NCBI GenBank assembly: GCA_025642065.1
Contig: JAODUP010000447.1
Location: forward strand, 587,501 to 651,500
Length of the DNA: 64,000 nt
Direction of reading: 5' to 3'
DNA from: Paralvinella palmiformis
Lineage: Eukaryota > Annelida > Polychaeta > Terebellida > Alvinellidae
The notes under the pieces are model-generated. The model was not told where the DNA came from, searched no databases, and was given only the letters and a program-made list of their open reading frames with translations. Each line of letters starts with the position of its first letter. Within the stretch, counting starts at the first letter, position 1. Position numbers and translations under genes: made by a program. This document shows, one piece after another, positions 47,551 through 58,999 of this stretch.

Positions 47551-48520
47551 AACGGTTAAACTGCTTATACATTTTGTATAAATTTGGCTCTTGTCTGATA
47601 TCAGTAATATAGCTAACCTACCAGATATAAACTAATTTATTGCTAGTGAATAGCCTGGAAGCATTTCTGTTTAGTTTTGTCTCTCATCACAAGAAAGGGC
47701 AAATGTGTCTATTTTTGTAAATAGAACCAAAACAACTAAAGATTTTATACTGTTTCCATCAGAACAAACAAAACAACAAATAGCATTAACGTTCTTGGTG
47801 AGGTTTTGTGCAATTTTATCAAGAATCATAAAGGTGCAGTTCAAAAGATTAAATATTAAGGTTGCATCTGCGTAAGCTTGGGTAGGGATAGAAACACATG
47901 AATATTGGGTATAAGAGGTAGATAATTGTCCTGGTAATGTGTTGGCATAAACACTCATCTAAAGTGACAAAAGTGGGATAAGAAGCTTGTTTGTATGTGT
48001 ATATATATATATTTTTGTACGAATAGGTGCGTGAACCTATAAGTGAAGAGTGCTAGATGAGAATGCTGAAGAGCTAGACAGACAGATATACAGTCCAAAC
48101 GAACTGTAAAAAAAACATTGTATTTTTCTATTTATCACTCACTCACTCATTCACTCACTCACTCACTAAAGTAAAATATATTCGGTTAAGAAGGCAATTA
48201 ATTGTTTTACTGTGTTTTCTTTACAAATTAATTGATCACCCGAAATACGTATAAAGCTTAATCCATGGGAGAGTGTCAGGGAAAGATAATCCAGTGTTTT
48301 ACATCTTAGACGTAAGTTGAAGCTGAACTATAATGAAAATGAGCATATTAAAAATGTAAAGATGGTTTCGTATCAGCCATATAGCACTTTCACGTCATCA
48401 ACATCATGTACAACATCGTCCAATATTTATTGTCATTTAGAAATTTCTTTATTTTCTTATTGGTACAGTGTCGTGACATCCATGTTGACATTACATGACA
48501 TTTTCTTCTTTAGATAGCAG
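47551..48520. other. Spacer with a short repeat shared with 58945-59030
   Basis: 'aaggtgcagttcaaaagattaaatattaag' (47832) matches 'aaggtgcagatcaaaagaataaatactgaag' (58960). The minus-strand frame 47958-47671 (95 codons) overlaps it and has no recognised motif. (ACTC)n patch at 48135-48170. Confidence 0.45.
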
Positions 48521-48525
48521 TGAGC

Positions 48526-49276
48526 TATGTATAACGTAGAATCTATATTGTTGTCCTCTTATGTGGTCTGGCGAAACGACCTATTAATTCATACAATGCT
48601 GCTTGATGGATTTATACTCCTGGAGTCGTTTGTTACTCCGGCAGGCATCTCCATGGTATTAAGCTGCGGACAGAGTTTTTTCCCATATTATGAGTAATTA
48701 GATTACACTGATATAGGAAATTTGTTAAATGTATAGCTATTATAATCCCGACGTGTCATTCGCAGTATCGGAGATCTGCCTGAAATCCGCTGTTCTCGAC
48801 CATGGGTCAAATAGATCAAGTGGATAGGCGCTTTAATTTAGATCCCACCACACCTAACTGCATATACTTAGGGACGCTAAATTAAGCGTGAATGAACGTT
48901 CCTTAGTGATGAACGGAAACGTATGAGGGTTAGCTGTTAGGTTCGAGTAAATCGTAGTATTTACTCAGGTTTGAGACGATATTTCGTTCTAGTCCAGTAA
49001 TAATCCATTGTGCGGTATTGCTACTTTGTTTTTATTTTAGTTTAATCGCTTTAGTGAGTCCATACTGTGTTAGTGTAAATTCTCTTTGTTATAAACAAAC
49101 TGTAATGTTTGTTAACACGCTGAGGCTATATATAGGGCTTGAATTTTCACTTAGGTTAGAGAAGAACTTCGACGCCAGACCAGTCGGACGTGTATTGATA
49201 CATGGTTCATATAGGTAGGATTTATTCAGTTATTCGAACCCAGAATAAAGCTGAGGTCAGCATCTGAGGTGTCGAA
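48526..49276 (+). repeat. LTR-like repeat R3, copy 2 (751 bp)
   Basis: Nearly identical to 28712-29459; see that entry. The frame at 49018-49218 is an accident of the repeat. A (TAG)n/(CGTAGT)n patch begins about 30 bases after its right border. Confidence 0.7.
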
Positions 49277-49302
49277 CAAAACCATAACAAAACCACAGTA
49301 AC

Positions 49303-49443
49303 AGTAATAATAATAGTAGTATAGTAGTAATAGTAGTCGTAGTCGTAGTCGTAGTCGTAGAAGTAGTAGTAGAAGTAGACGTAGGTGGAAGAGAAAGGGT
49401 ATTCGTGCTGTAAAGGTGGTAGTAGTAGTAATAGTAGTAATAT
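49303..49443. repeat. (TAG)n with (GTAGTC)n patch
   Basis: TAG units with a short hexamer run 'gtagtcgtagtcgtagtc' at about 49334-49360. Confidence 0.9.
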
Positions 49444-49619
49444 AGCGTTATCTGTGACAGTCAGTTTGCCACTTTAAGTAAGAAGGACGCTATATTTAGA
49501 AAATTAAATTTCTTTGCATTATCTCTGTTTTAAGTTTTCTGTAAATGCATCGGCATAAAACGTATTATGAACAACTGCGGGTAATATTAAGACTGTTGAT
49601 ATAAAATTAAAAAAATACA

Positions 49620-49790
49620 TCAATATAATTCTGAGACAGTATGTCAGTTATCCGTACGAGACAATTTAGTTTCCAGAGTCGGATAATTGATTGATTACCG
49701 GATGGTATTGTATCAATCAATACCTGGAATATGTGAAGTCTGTTCTCCCATCGATGAGACATTCCAATGACCTAATTTCAATTCATGTCA
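49620..49790 (+). repeat. Dispersed repeat R10, copy 3
   Basis: See 37500. Includes 'tttagtttccagagtcggataatt' and 'tatgtgaagtctgttctccca'. Confidence 0.65.
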
Positions 49791-49924
49791 GACGTTTAGC
49801 ACATGACGTAAACATAACAAAGGACAAAATTCAATATTTTATTAAGTCAAACGAGCTATATAGGATATAATGATCAAAATACTCCCTAGCTTGGGATACG
49901 GACAATACAGGGATAAGAAATGTT

Positions 49925-50345
49925 AATATTCAGGGAGAGTTAACTCGCGCCAACTGCCACCTTATTGGGTTCAGCGAGTAATTTGGTGTAATTCCATCTG
50001 CGAATCTTTATATTTGCGCGGAGAAAGAATGGTTAAACAACTTATATAAAGTAACTAAATACCGCAAACAAACATCTCGACTGGTTGACAGATACCGAAT
50101 TGGTTACCAAGTGGATGATGATGTATGCACCGCTCACAACAGTTTACATTGTTCTCGAGAGGCGCACAATGTGAATTTATTTATTGGCTGGCCATCACAT
50201 CAAGAAGATAGCGGACGTCGCTGAATACGTCACGGTGCCTGACACTGAATTGATGCTGATACCCACTCAATATTCAAGGCCTTGTGGAACATATATCAGT
50301 TATCTTCAGACTGCTGCTGACTACGTATCAAGGTCAAAAGGTTAC
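49925..50345 (-). repeat. R12 copy 2 and R1-related piece
   Basis: 49925-50010 is the inverted partner of 300-400. 50260-50345 includes 'ctacgtatcaaggtcaaaaggtt', an inverted R1 fragment. The 67-codon frame at 50184 overlaps this and is not supported as a gene. Confidence 0.5.
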
Positions 50346-50349
50346 AGTG

Positions 50350-51285
50350 TTTCTTTTAATAGCAGGCCAGGACGATACCATCAATAGCTTCAGAATCTGT
50401 GAATCGTGATCTTTCAATGGCACTAGCTCCAGGTTGGTTGATTTTCTTATATTTCGTTATATATGGAACGCCACCTGGAGTATTAAATAAAAGATAACGC
50501 TCTCTCGACATATTGTAACAATCACAACCTGCAGTTGTAATGTGAATATTACAGAACAAACCAACACGTCTAGAAAATACCAATATTAGAAAACAAATAC
50601 GGGAAAACAACTAGAACAGGCAACCGTCATCCCAAAAAGTATCAACAAAGAAATATAAGACAAAAAAATGAAAACTTTGAGAGTATCGATGACGTGGACG
50701 AGACGTGGCTATATTTGGTGTGCGGCAAGATATGTTTATTTATTAAAATGACTGCTAAATCGATCCGGGGTAATATGTACAAAATATCAGCCCACAAATA
50801 AAGCATTTCAGGTTATTGTGTCAAGAAATGTCGAGATATACATGTTTTGTTAGCTAGATCTGACTGATTATTTGATTGGTTGATTGATTGATGTATTGAT
50901 TGATTAAGCAATGGAATGGTTGGTTGATTTATTGCTTGATTAATTGATTCGAATTACTGAGCTTCGCCCTTTTTATTATAAACTTGCAATAAATCATATT
51001 GATTGTATATTCTCTCTCTAGCTCACCTTTTCGTGCGTTAATGATATTTTTGGAGCAATCTTAAAATAACTGTCGTGGTGGTTTTCATAGCACTGTGTCA
51101 TTTTATATTGTCAATTCACTGTGTTCAATAATATTGAATACAGTAACGCTTTTATTCGTAGACATGAAACTTCACAAAATAACTGAAATACAATATGAAG
51201 AAAAAAAATCAATACTTCGCCTGGCATTGTATACGGCACGCAAGCGTCGAGGTATGCTCAAAACCAGGGTTGAGAGTTTCTGACC
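50350..51285. other. Spacer, no clear feature
   Basis: Two ~60-80 codon frames without motifs; TGATT-rich patch at 50868-50945. Confidence 0.4.
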
Positions 51286-51289
51286 CGGA

Positions 51290-51930
51290 ATATCTTGCCA
51301 AATATCACCACCAGCCTGGGTCAGTTCAGCCACGTTTGTTGGGGGTTTTCCATGTTGTTCAATCCACGTGAGGTTTCAGACTAGAGGTTGTAGATCGGGT
51401 TCAAATCAAGTGACATAGCAAGCCATTCCATGTGCAGCACATTCTCATCTTCGAGGAAATCCATAACGCGTCGCACTCGGTGTGCCGGAGCATTGCCATC
51501 TTGAAATACAAAATTATCTGGATGTTTCTCCTAGCAAATGGAAGTAATTTGATTTCCAAGACACGTATGTACTGATACTGATTCATGTTTCCATCCAGTA
51601 TGTTGAGCTCAGATTTATTTCTGCTATAGAAGAGACCACATATCGTCACTCCGCCGCCGCCTGCTTGTACTCTAAGCAGTACACTCACATCTAATAGAGT
51701 CTCTTGAGCTTGTCTGGGGACTCGAATACGACCATCTCGACGATACAGCAAACAGCTGGATTAGTCATTGAACACGTGTTGCCAGTGACCATCACACCAG
51801 TTCAAGTGCCCACACGTCCACACAAATCGCGCTTGTCGGTGTCTTTTTGCAATAGGGGCTTCCTCACGGGTCGTATTGCCAATTAACCAGCGTTTAAAAG
51901 TCGATAATTCACCAGCCGAGATGCCACAAG
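51290..51930 (-). pseudogene. Tc1-like transposase remnant, copy 1
   Basis: On the minus strand the main frame, 51751-51401, contains RRDGRIRVPRQ, VQAGGGGVT and LLPFARRNIQ, which are characteristic of the Tc1 DDE catalytic core. Upstream, about 51800-51755, HWQHVFND carries the first catalytic Asp but is followed at once by TAA. The second Asp region, expected as a QDDNA-type motif, reads FKMAML, so the catalytic Asp is lost. About 170 of the usual ~340 residues are visible, lacking most of the DNA-binding N-terminus. Dead copy, related to the one at 63353. Confidence 0.85.
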
Positions 51931-51934
51931 AACG

Positions 51935-52285
51935 TTGTTGAAAAGGAATATTACTAGATTTATTTATCTCCTCTATTTTAATTGATGGACGTAGTTTATT
52001 TTAAAATTGATTCTACATTGCCTGAAATAAATATGAGTAAATTCTTTATTAAAATAATGTTTCATCGTTCAATTTGCCTCATTTTAAGTGAATGTTGTTT
52101 GTGCACTATTCTGTGCGCTGTAAGGAACACGATTATGAGCATTGCTATTTTCCTTCATATGCACTTGTGTTAATACTGACAATACACCGCGCGAGTATAA
52201 GTGTCTCAATGCAGCATTCCATATAATCATAAGTCCCCACTTATACTCGCATTAGCATACGCAAATAAACACTTGCAACATATAA
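51935..52285. other. Spacer, no clear feature
   Basis: A 63-codon frame (51982-52173) has no recognisable motif. May include transposon flank; terminal inverted repeats were not identified. Confidence 0.4.
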
Positions 52286-52289
52286 ATGC

Positions 52290-53030
52290 ATACAATTGTA
52301 TATGTCAGCTAAATGTTACCTGTTAAGATATAACCAAAGTCAATAAATACTGGAATTACCTCTGTCAGCAAACGCCTTTACCCAAGGTAGTCCCTATAGA
52401 CCATGATATTCATTATTTACAATGTTACTCTTTATAAATACCTTGTTTATTGCGCAGATCCCATTACTGCCTATTTTATTGTAGTCAAGCCACATTAATC
52501 TTTATATAGATAATATTTATGGAAATATAGGTGTTGATGTCATGACATAAAATTGATATTACCCTTTCTGTCCTATTTTACTGAATTTTAAACTGATATT
52601 TTATAATATTATGTCATAGCATTAGTAATATGGCCCTGAATATAGATCTTGTTATACACTACAAAAGATGCAACATGTTCTAAATGTTACTTTAAATGTT
52701 ACTTACTTGTCATAAAATTGGTGTAAATTCATATATGCTACGTTACGGCATACATAATACGATATTATAAAAATAGCTATGTATCTATAAATTCTCAATT
52801 TAAATACACCATACTATTCTGTGTAAGCGTATGCCCTCTATACATAGTGTTATTCCAACGTTTTTGTGACTAAACAATGTTACTCTGCTTAGAACATATT
52901 CCTATTTATAATAAATGTTTGAATTTGAGTGGACCATGTTACTAGATATAGAAAATAATGTGCTTATGCAATTTGCCGTTCCAACCCGGCATCCAATCCA
53001 GAATAGACAATATTTGACATCTAACCGCTG
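52290..53030 (+). repeat. Dispersed repeat R9, copy 2
   Basis: See R9 copy 1 at 45590. Interior units 'atgttac', 'gatattac', 'cacattaatctttata' recur at irregular 30-45 base spacing. Confidence 0.7.
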
Positions 53031-53366
53031 CCCATTAACACAACGGTGTTTGCCAACCGGTAAGTAGTTCTAATCTAGAGTACTACTGCCATGCTAAACC
53101 TCAAAGTTCTATTATTATTATTATTATTAAAAACATTATTTATGAGTATTAATTGCTTTCTGTGATAATAGAGAGGACTATATTCTGATCTCTGTAATTT
53201 TTTTTTAATTAATAAAAATAAAAATAATGATAACGTTTATTTGATAAAGCGCCCTTACTAGCAGGAGCCATTTCAAATTCAAAGGCGCTGTACAAATAAT
53301 ATGTAATATAATAATACCCCAAATAATATGTCTGTAAAAACCTTGTAATGAATTAAAAGATAATAA

Positions 53367-53639
53367 TTATTTTTCTATGAAGACGATCTTAAATAGGTGT
53401 GATAGATATTTAAAAGTTTCAAGAGACGACGCATTTCTAATATTTGTCGGAAACCTATTCCAAAAAGTAGGGGCTGCAACATTAAACGCACACTCACCAT
53501 ATGACTTGAGCGAAGACACTGGCACCTGCAATAGTATCTGACTGGATGACCTGGGTTTTCGGGATGACTTTCTAATGGAAACAAGTTCACACAAGTATTC
53601 TGGCGCCATATCATTAATAGATTTATAAGTTATTAACAA
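53367..53639 (-). pseudogene. LINE ORF2 C-terminal frame
   Basis: Longest clean piece of the LINE at 53110-54600 (90 codons). It shows the pattern 'TYKSxNxxAPEYL ... R ... AFNVAAPxxWNxxP ... FKYLSH', standard for the C-terminus of CR1/L2-type ORF2. The stop codon begins the 3' UTR. Confidence 0.85.
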
Positions 53640-54121
53640 AATCTTGAAATGGATACGCTGCCTAACAGGTAGCTAATGTAGTTTTTGAAAAATTAGGGTG
53701 ATATGATCATATGTTCTAGTATTTGTTACAATGCGAGCTGCACTATTCTAAATTGGCTGAAGGTCGATTAATGTTATAATCAGATATGCCATATAACAGG
53801 GAGTTAGAATAGTGTATACGAAATGTAACAAATACATGGACTACAGTTACAAATGTTTCTTGTGTCAAGAATGCTTTTAAACAGTGGATGGTATGTGTAA
53901 TGCTGGTGTGTTTAGGAATTTAACCCAACGTGGTGATGCTAAATGTAAAATATTTGTTTTGTTATCATTAAGTTTTAGAAGATTTTTAGTCATCCATAGC
54001 GAATATCAGCAATATAATGTTCTAAATTCTTCAAGGAAGAGGAGAAATTTAACTCATGTTCAGGATCCAGTGATATATACAGGTGTGTGCCATCAGCATA
54101 CAAGTGATATTTAACCCAATA

Positions 54122-54439
54122 TCACTGCTGAATGATCGCATGAGGACGGGTATACATTGTGAAAACCAGAGGACCAAAAACTGAATCCTGAGGTACACCA
54201 GATAACAAAAACTGAATGTCAGATAAAATACCTTGAACAGACACTCTCTGGGAGCGTTGTTCCAGATAGGATCTAAACCATTCAAATATTTTACCTGATA
54301 GACAAAACATGTCTTTTAACTTAAAGAAAAGTACATTATGGTCAACTGTATCAAATGCAGTAGACAGGTCCAGAAGAACAAGTATTACTGGCTTACCCTG
54401 ATCATTTGACATCATAATATCATTTTTCACCCGAACCAA
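54122..54439 (-). pseudogene. LINE RT motif A-B frame
   Basis: 105 open codons holding RT motifs A and B. A shift near 54120 is needed to reach motif C (YADG). Confidence 0.85.
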
Positions 54440-54649
54440 GGCTGTTTCAGTGCTGTGACCATTTTTATAGGCAGACTGTAGTGATTGAGTAAGGTTACAT
54501 AAAAATGTAAGATTTGAAACAGGTCTGTAATTGTTTAGAATATTACAGTCCGTACTGTGTTTTTTATTAATGGTTTAACAAGGGTAGCTTTCATGGATCT
54601 TGGGAAAACACCCAGAGATAATGATTCTTCTACCAATTATATAGCATAA

Positions 54650-55850
54650 TAATTATTATTATAACTATATTTTCCATTTTGTTTAGTTCTTATTTGTCTC
54701 TTTATCTGTTATTATATTTGCAAGTAAAGTTATGGTCGGGAATTATACAAAAACAGGAATGTTCTGTGAATTGAAATTCAGGAACTAAGTACAATATATC
54801 ATGAAAACATGTCGCTACATTTGCATCAATTCATATTTTGAGGTCCATTAATCATATTATCGGTAGAATGCTGACTGACGGCGTGGCATAGATAAACAAA
54901 TACAAATGAAACCAATTGTTTGGAAAAGTTTGCATAACAGACTTCCTGTGAATTATCTTGATATGAACAGGTGGTAGATTTGGGAAATAAACCTACTAAG
55001 TGATATTAATGGGAAAAAAGCAAATACGAATATATACGAGATGAGCATAAGTAATATTATCCAACAAATTTGAGTTAATGGTTGGTAACTGTCTCACAAA
55101 AACAGTTAAAATGGGAGTAGGGCCATAACCTAGCAGTTTCAAGCTTTTCCACTGCGAGGTTAAAAGCACATCCACACCGACTCAGTGAAGGGTGTATCGT
55201 TTATTGGGTGTTTGTTGATTCAGTGAAGTGCAACAATCTGTTCTGACCATGGAACAATTGATGGAGGTTTGCAATACTTGTTGTCGTTTGTTGTTCCAGT
55301 TCCATTTTTTATATTAGATGGGTATATTTCTCATACTTATTTTAAACAAAGACTGTCATCAGCCACATACTTCACTAGAGATAGCCATGGACATAATTAA
55401 TATGAGTTCAAGACGGCAGACATTAGAAAGTCTAAAAACAATAATAACATGAATTTCTGCGAAACCGTAAAAATCACGCGAGTAATAAGTACAAGGACAA
55501 TAGACAGTATATGTGTACGTTACACTCATATAATATGACAATGCTTCACGGTGATAAAGGACCCATTAGCTTGGGGAAGGCAGAAACTAGAGGATGGGTC
55601 AGTGAAGACAGTGCTGCTTGGTGAAGCTAGATGGCGGAGTTTCTGCATATACACTCTCCTCCACTAATTGGTCATTCTGATGAGGATACCAGAACAACGG
55701 AAATCGGATATGAACTTTCTTGAAGAATATAGCTGTAACTAAAATAGAAAAATGGATGATCACCACATTTTACATACATTCAAAAATTATAACCGTTTAT
55801 GGACATAATCTCTTCTCCGTTAATACTTCATAATTATTCGGTTGTAGTAA
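54650..55850. other. Spacer, no clear feature
   Basis: AT-rich DNA, no repeat partner or convincing ORF. Confidence 0.4.
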
Positions 55851-56519
55851 ATGTCACTAAAACTACTAAAAAGCTTAATTCCTTTCTATCAGAACAAAAC
55901 AAATATGCATCTCATTGAAGGCAAAATACGAAGATGGATGAGCGCCGTATATTACATAAATACCAATATTAAACTTTATTTTAATTTAGAAACAAAGATC
56001 TATGATGGTTTTTTTATTAAGAGTTTGGAATATCTATTAAATCAAGCATGGTTGGGTGGTGCCTGACTAGGTTAATTACTTCCCTAGCCTACGGAAAAGG
56101 CAGGTAAGGACTTACCTATTTGTAATATCTAAACATGTTCTAAACAATTTATAAAATGTTTTGCCTGATTTCCTCCAGTATTGTGTAATACTCTAGTGGA
56201 TTCTATGTGTCTGACCACACCCTGTTTTACCAGCAATAAACGACATTGAATAAAGCTTGTTTGGGATTATTGATAAGCGACCACCACACTATTAAGTTAT
56301 TAGGTATATATAGAAAGCATGTTGAATCAGGACATCACAATAGTGATAAGGATGACTCTTTCACAACCCGACGGATTTCTATCAAAACCTGGAGAACGTC
56401 CTGAGCCATCGAGCTAATAGGGACATGTTTTTTATAATTATTTACTGGGCATTGGAAGTGAATCATTTGATGCTGAAAGGGAAAGGACGGTACTTCTATA
56501 ATGCATTGGTCTAGAAGGC

Positions 56520-57030
56520 TAATACATATTCAACAAATTACCAGATGTTGCAGGTAAGCAATTTGCAAAGGAAAAGGCTGTGACAGGGCTGAAAAGTCAT
56601 TTTAAACCTACAGTCAATGTGGTTTCTGAGCGCTATAAATTTCGACACAAGAAATACAATCATGGTGAATCCATTACCAAATGTCTCTTCGAGAATTTAC
56701 TAAACATGTAAGTTTCAAACATTCATAAATAACCGACTGATTCGAGATCAGTTTGTGGAGAAAACTACCAATTCCGAAAAGAACGTTTGCTGATGAAGGC
56801 TGATTTCACGTTAGAGAACACGTTAGAACTTGAGAGAGCCATTGTAAGTGTTGTTTGTCAAACTAAAGGGCCTGTAAATTTGCTTAGTGTATATGTAAAT
56901 CATGTAAATGTTCAAACCAAACTACAGCTTAAGGAAAAGCGTTTTATTGGTGTGGTTCCAAATTTCGCCTGACAAATGATCCGCACTGTAAAGCTATCAA
57001 GAGGAGATGTTCAAAATGCAAACATGATTG
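56520..57030 (+). pseudogene. Gypsy gag-like region and zinc knuckle
   Basis: Frame pieces include VNVVSERYKFRHKKYNHGES and, in the open frame 56787-56972, LLMKADFTLENTLELERAI, a pattern typical of gag-like N-terminal regions of invertebrate Gypsy elements (from memory). In another frame from about 56940, WCGSKF ... NDPHCKAIKRRCSKCKHD looks like a CCHC-type knuckle plus Cys-rich extension, binding nucleic acid in an intact element. An in-frame stop lies near 56700. Confidence 0.7.
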
Positions 57031-57189
57031 ACCATTTACAAGACTTACAGTACCAACAGTACCGTACATAGAAATTTCTAGTTATGGCATGGCATTTCTA
57101 GTTATTGCGGAGCTAATGTAGGTGATAATTCTAAAACCAGGACTGGAAATTGTGGACATCACATTACTGGATTAAGTGATGATCGGTGG

Positions 57190-57530
57190 CACATCCTGAT
57201 CGTGGCCAGAATAGCTACATCTATTTCGCACGATATGAGTAAATCAGTTTACTACACGTTACAAGTAAACCATGTTTCAATTTAATTTGTATGGTGGTAG
57301 AGACTAGTTATGCAATTACCATTATTGTTAAGACAAGATACCGCAAATATATTGTTGATTAGGTGTTCGATGGCTTACAGCAGATTATCATCTCGTATAT
57401 ATCGTGATATTGATGTGCTAGGCTGCTTAAAGACTAGTTTGATGTGTAGAAATAAGGTTGGTATTACAAATGGATATTACAAAGGGTATCAATAGTATCT
57501 ATATAAAGAGTTAGTAAAGATGTTTGAGCT
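57190..57530 (+). pseudogene. Gypsy protease-like remnant
   Basis: Between the zinc knuckle and RT, in broken frames. The open piece 57310-57495 includes MAYSRLSSRIYRDIDVLGCL, resembling the C-terminal part of a retropepsin domain (an 'IxVLGxF'-like motif). The catalytic Asp-Ser/Thr-Gly motif is not evident. Assignment rests mainly on position. Confidence 0.45.
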
Positions 57531-57589
57531 AACTGCCTAAAGTAATATTAAAGTTAAAGGTAAAATTGCACCCGAGCAGAATAAAGCTA

Positions 57590-58280
57590 CGCAGGTTACC
57601 ATCTTCGTACATGATAAAGTTAGAGATGAACTAAAAAGGTTATACCATCTTGTTATTATTTATAAATTTGATGCATCAGAGTTGGTTTCACCAAATGTAG
57701 ATGTTATAAGGGTGTGTGTTGATATAAGAAAAGTTAATAAGGCCGTTATTCCGGATAGATATAATCGACTATTACTGGATCCTGATTCGTGAAGTCTAAC
57801 TGTTTTTATAACACTTGAAGGTCTGTGCCAATAAAAACGCGTATGTATCATTTTTCATCAGCCTCTCCCGCATTCCAGATAATGCTATATGCTATTACTA
57901 AGTGTCATACACGGTGTTAAAATTACCTTGATGATGTGATTATATTGGGTAAAAGTAAGTCTTAGCATCACGTTAAAGGTGATCCAGAGATTCGATAAAT
58001 CTGACATAAAGTTGAATGAGAAATGTCAGTTGGGAAACCAAAAAGTCCGAACTTTCTTTTCTCAGTCACACAATTTCGTGTGATGACATTCAAATTGACA
58101 ACTTCAATTATAGTCCAAGGATGTCAGTACAGAAAGTTGAAATTTATTTCTTAGGTTTGGTTGGGTATTTTGCTAGATTGAAACAACTTAGATGTAAGTC
58201 ACGCAAAACAGCTAAATTTGAGTGGTCAAAATATGCACAACAAAGTTTTGACAATGAACGTAAACTTGTTAGTTAATATC
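57590..58280 (+). pseudogene. Gypsy reverse transcriptase remnant
   Basis: The frame to 57791 contains FDASELVSPNVD and RVCVDIRKVNKAVIPDRY, the N-terminal RT blocks of Ty3/Gypsy, with the motif A aspartate expected just after, where a stop occurs. YLDD, the catalytic motif, is intact at 57924-57935. After a frameshift, the open frame 58016-58276 gives FLSHTISCDDIQID, FLGLVGYFARL and KFEWSKYAQQSFDN, the RT thumb/connection. The domain has at least four disruptions. Confidence 0.85.
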
Positions 58281-58299
58281 TTGCATTACCAATGATTGT

Positions 58300-58690
58300 T
58301 CTTAAGCTTAATATTATTGTTATCACAGATAATAGTTCTTATGGCCCTTGGGTGCAGGTTTTGAGCCAAATTACAATAGCCTGTACATCACTCACATTGT
58401 CTAAAAGAGAACTTAATTATTATGTAGATGAAAAAGGGGCACTAGCTTGTGTCTGAACCAGTTCAAAGTGGCATCCATGCCCCTGGGGATAGAAAATTCA
58501 AATTATATACATATCACCAAGCTCTTATTACGTTACTGTCTAAAGGCACTGACCGTGCGTCTATTACTATTGTTTAGACTTATAATGTATCATTATGAAA
58601 CGATGTTTAAGACGTTTAAGAAAACACTATAGCAGATGCATTGTGAAGATAGCCGATTGAGTCAAATCATTTTTAATGTGATCATGATGA
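58300..58690 (+). pseudogene. Gypsy RNase H remnant
   Basis: Pieces TDNSSYGPWVQVL (near 58327; first catalytic Asp), LTLSKRELNYYVDEKGALACV (motif with the catalytic Glu) and, after a shift, TYHQALITLLSKGTDRASI near 58500-58560. In an intact enzyme the 'TDH' of that last motif carries an Asp, here Tyr. This matches a decayed Ty3/Gypsy RNase H. Confidence 0.8.
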
Positions 58691-58999
58691 TGAAATAATT
58701 TGTCATACTACATTAGAAACTATCGGTTCGGTGCAAACTTAAGTGAGTTATAACGAACATATTCATCTGAGGTTCAGAAATGTTAACTTCATATCTAATC
58801 AAATACAATCATATAGCAATGTTAAATACGAGCTGTATGTTTATGATATTGTTACGAAGGGTGATAGAACGTTAATTTCTAGAGACTGACGACACAAACA
58901 CAATATCTGATCATAGAGAGCATCTGGAATAGCATATAGCAATATCGTTAAGAATGACTAAGGTGCAGATCAAAAGAATAAATACTGAAGTAGAAAGTC

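Larger units (their letters stand above)
53110..54600 (-). mobile_element. CR1/L2-like LINE, 3' half of ORF2 and 3' UTR
   Basis: Read on the minus strand from 54439: LLDLSTAFDTVDH (RT motif A with catalytic Asp), SYLEQRSQRVSV, LLSGVPQDSVFGP (motif B, the usual Gly replaced by Asp) and, near 54105, YADGTHLY (motif C with the second catalytic Asp replaced by Gly). Next come RTYDHITLI and LPVRQRIHFKILLITYKSINDMAPEYL. The C-terminal frame 53639-53367 ends with GECAFNVAAPTFWNRFPTNI and a short helix. The 3' UTR (53340-53205) is shared with 19296 and 47289. Frameshifts separate the pieces, so the copy is dead. It is 5' truncated just upstream of motif A. Confidence 0.88.
56480..58990 (+). mobile_element. 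Decayed Ty3/Gypsy retrotransposon, gag to RNase H
   Basis: Domain remnants occur in the canonical order on the plus strand: gag-like region (56520-56960), zinc knuckle (56940-57030), protease-like region (57190-57530), RT (57590-58280), RNase H (58300-58630) and perhaps the start of integrase (58690-58960). Many stops and frameshifts separate them, so no polyprotein can be made. I could not identify LTRs or a primer binding site; the LTR-like repeats at 28.7 and 48.5 kb are not adjacent. The order RT-RNase H before integrase distinguishes Ty3/Gypsy from Ty1/Copia, but only if the weak integrase assignment is right; RT wording is the stronger evidence. Confidence 0.8.

Noticed and set aside
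47671..47958. 95-codon minus-strand frame as a possible gene
   Set aside because: It overlaps a dispersed fragment also found at 58945-59030 and has no recognised motif.
53884..54114. Plus-strand 76-codon frame
   Set aside because: It is antisense to the CR1/L2-like ORF2.
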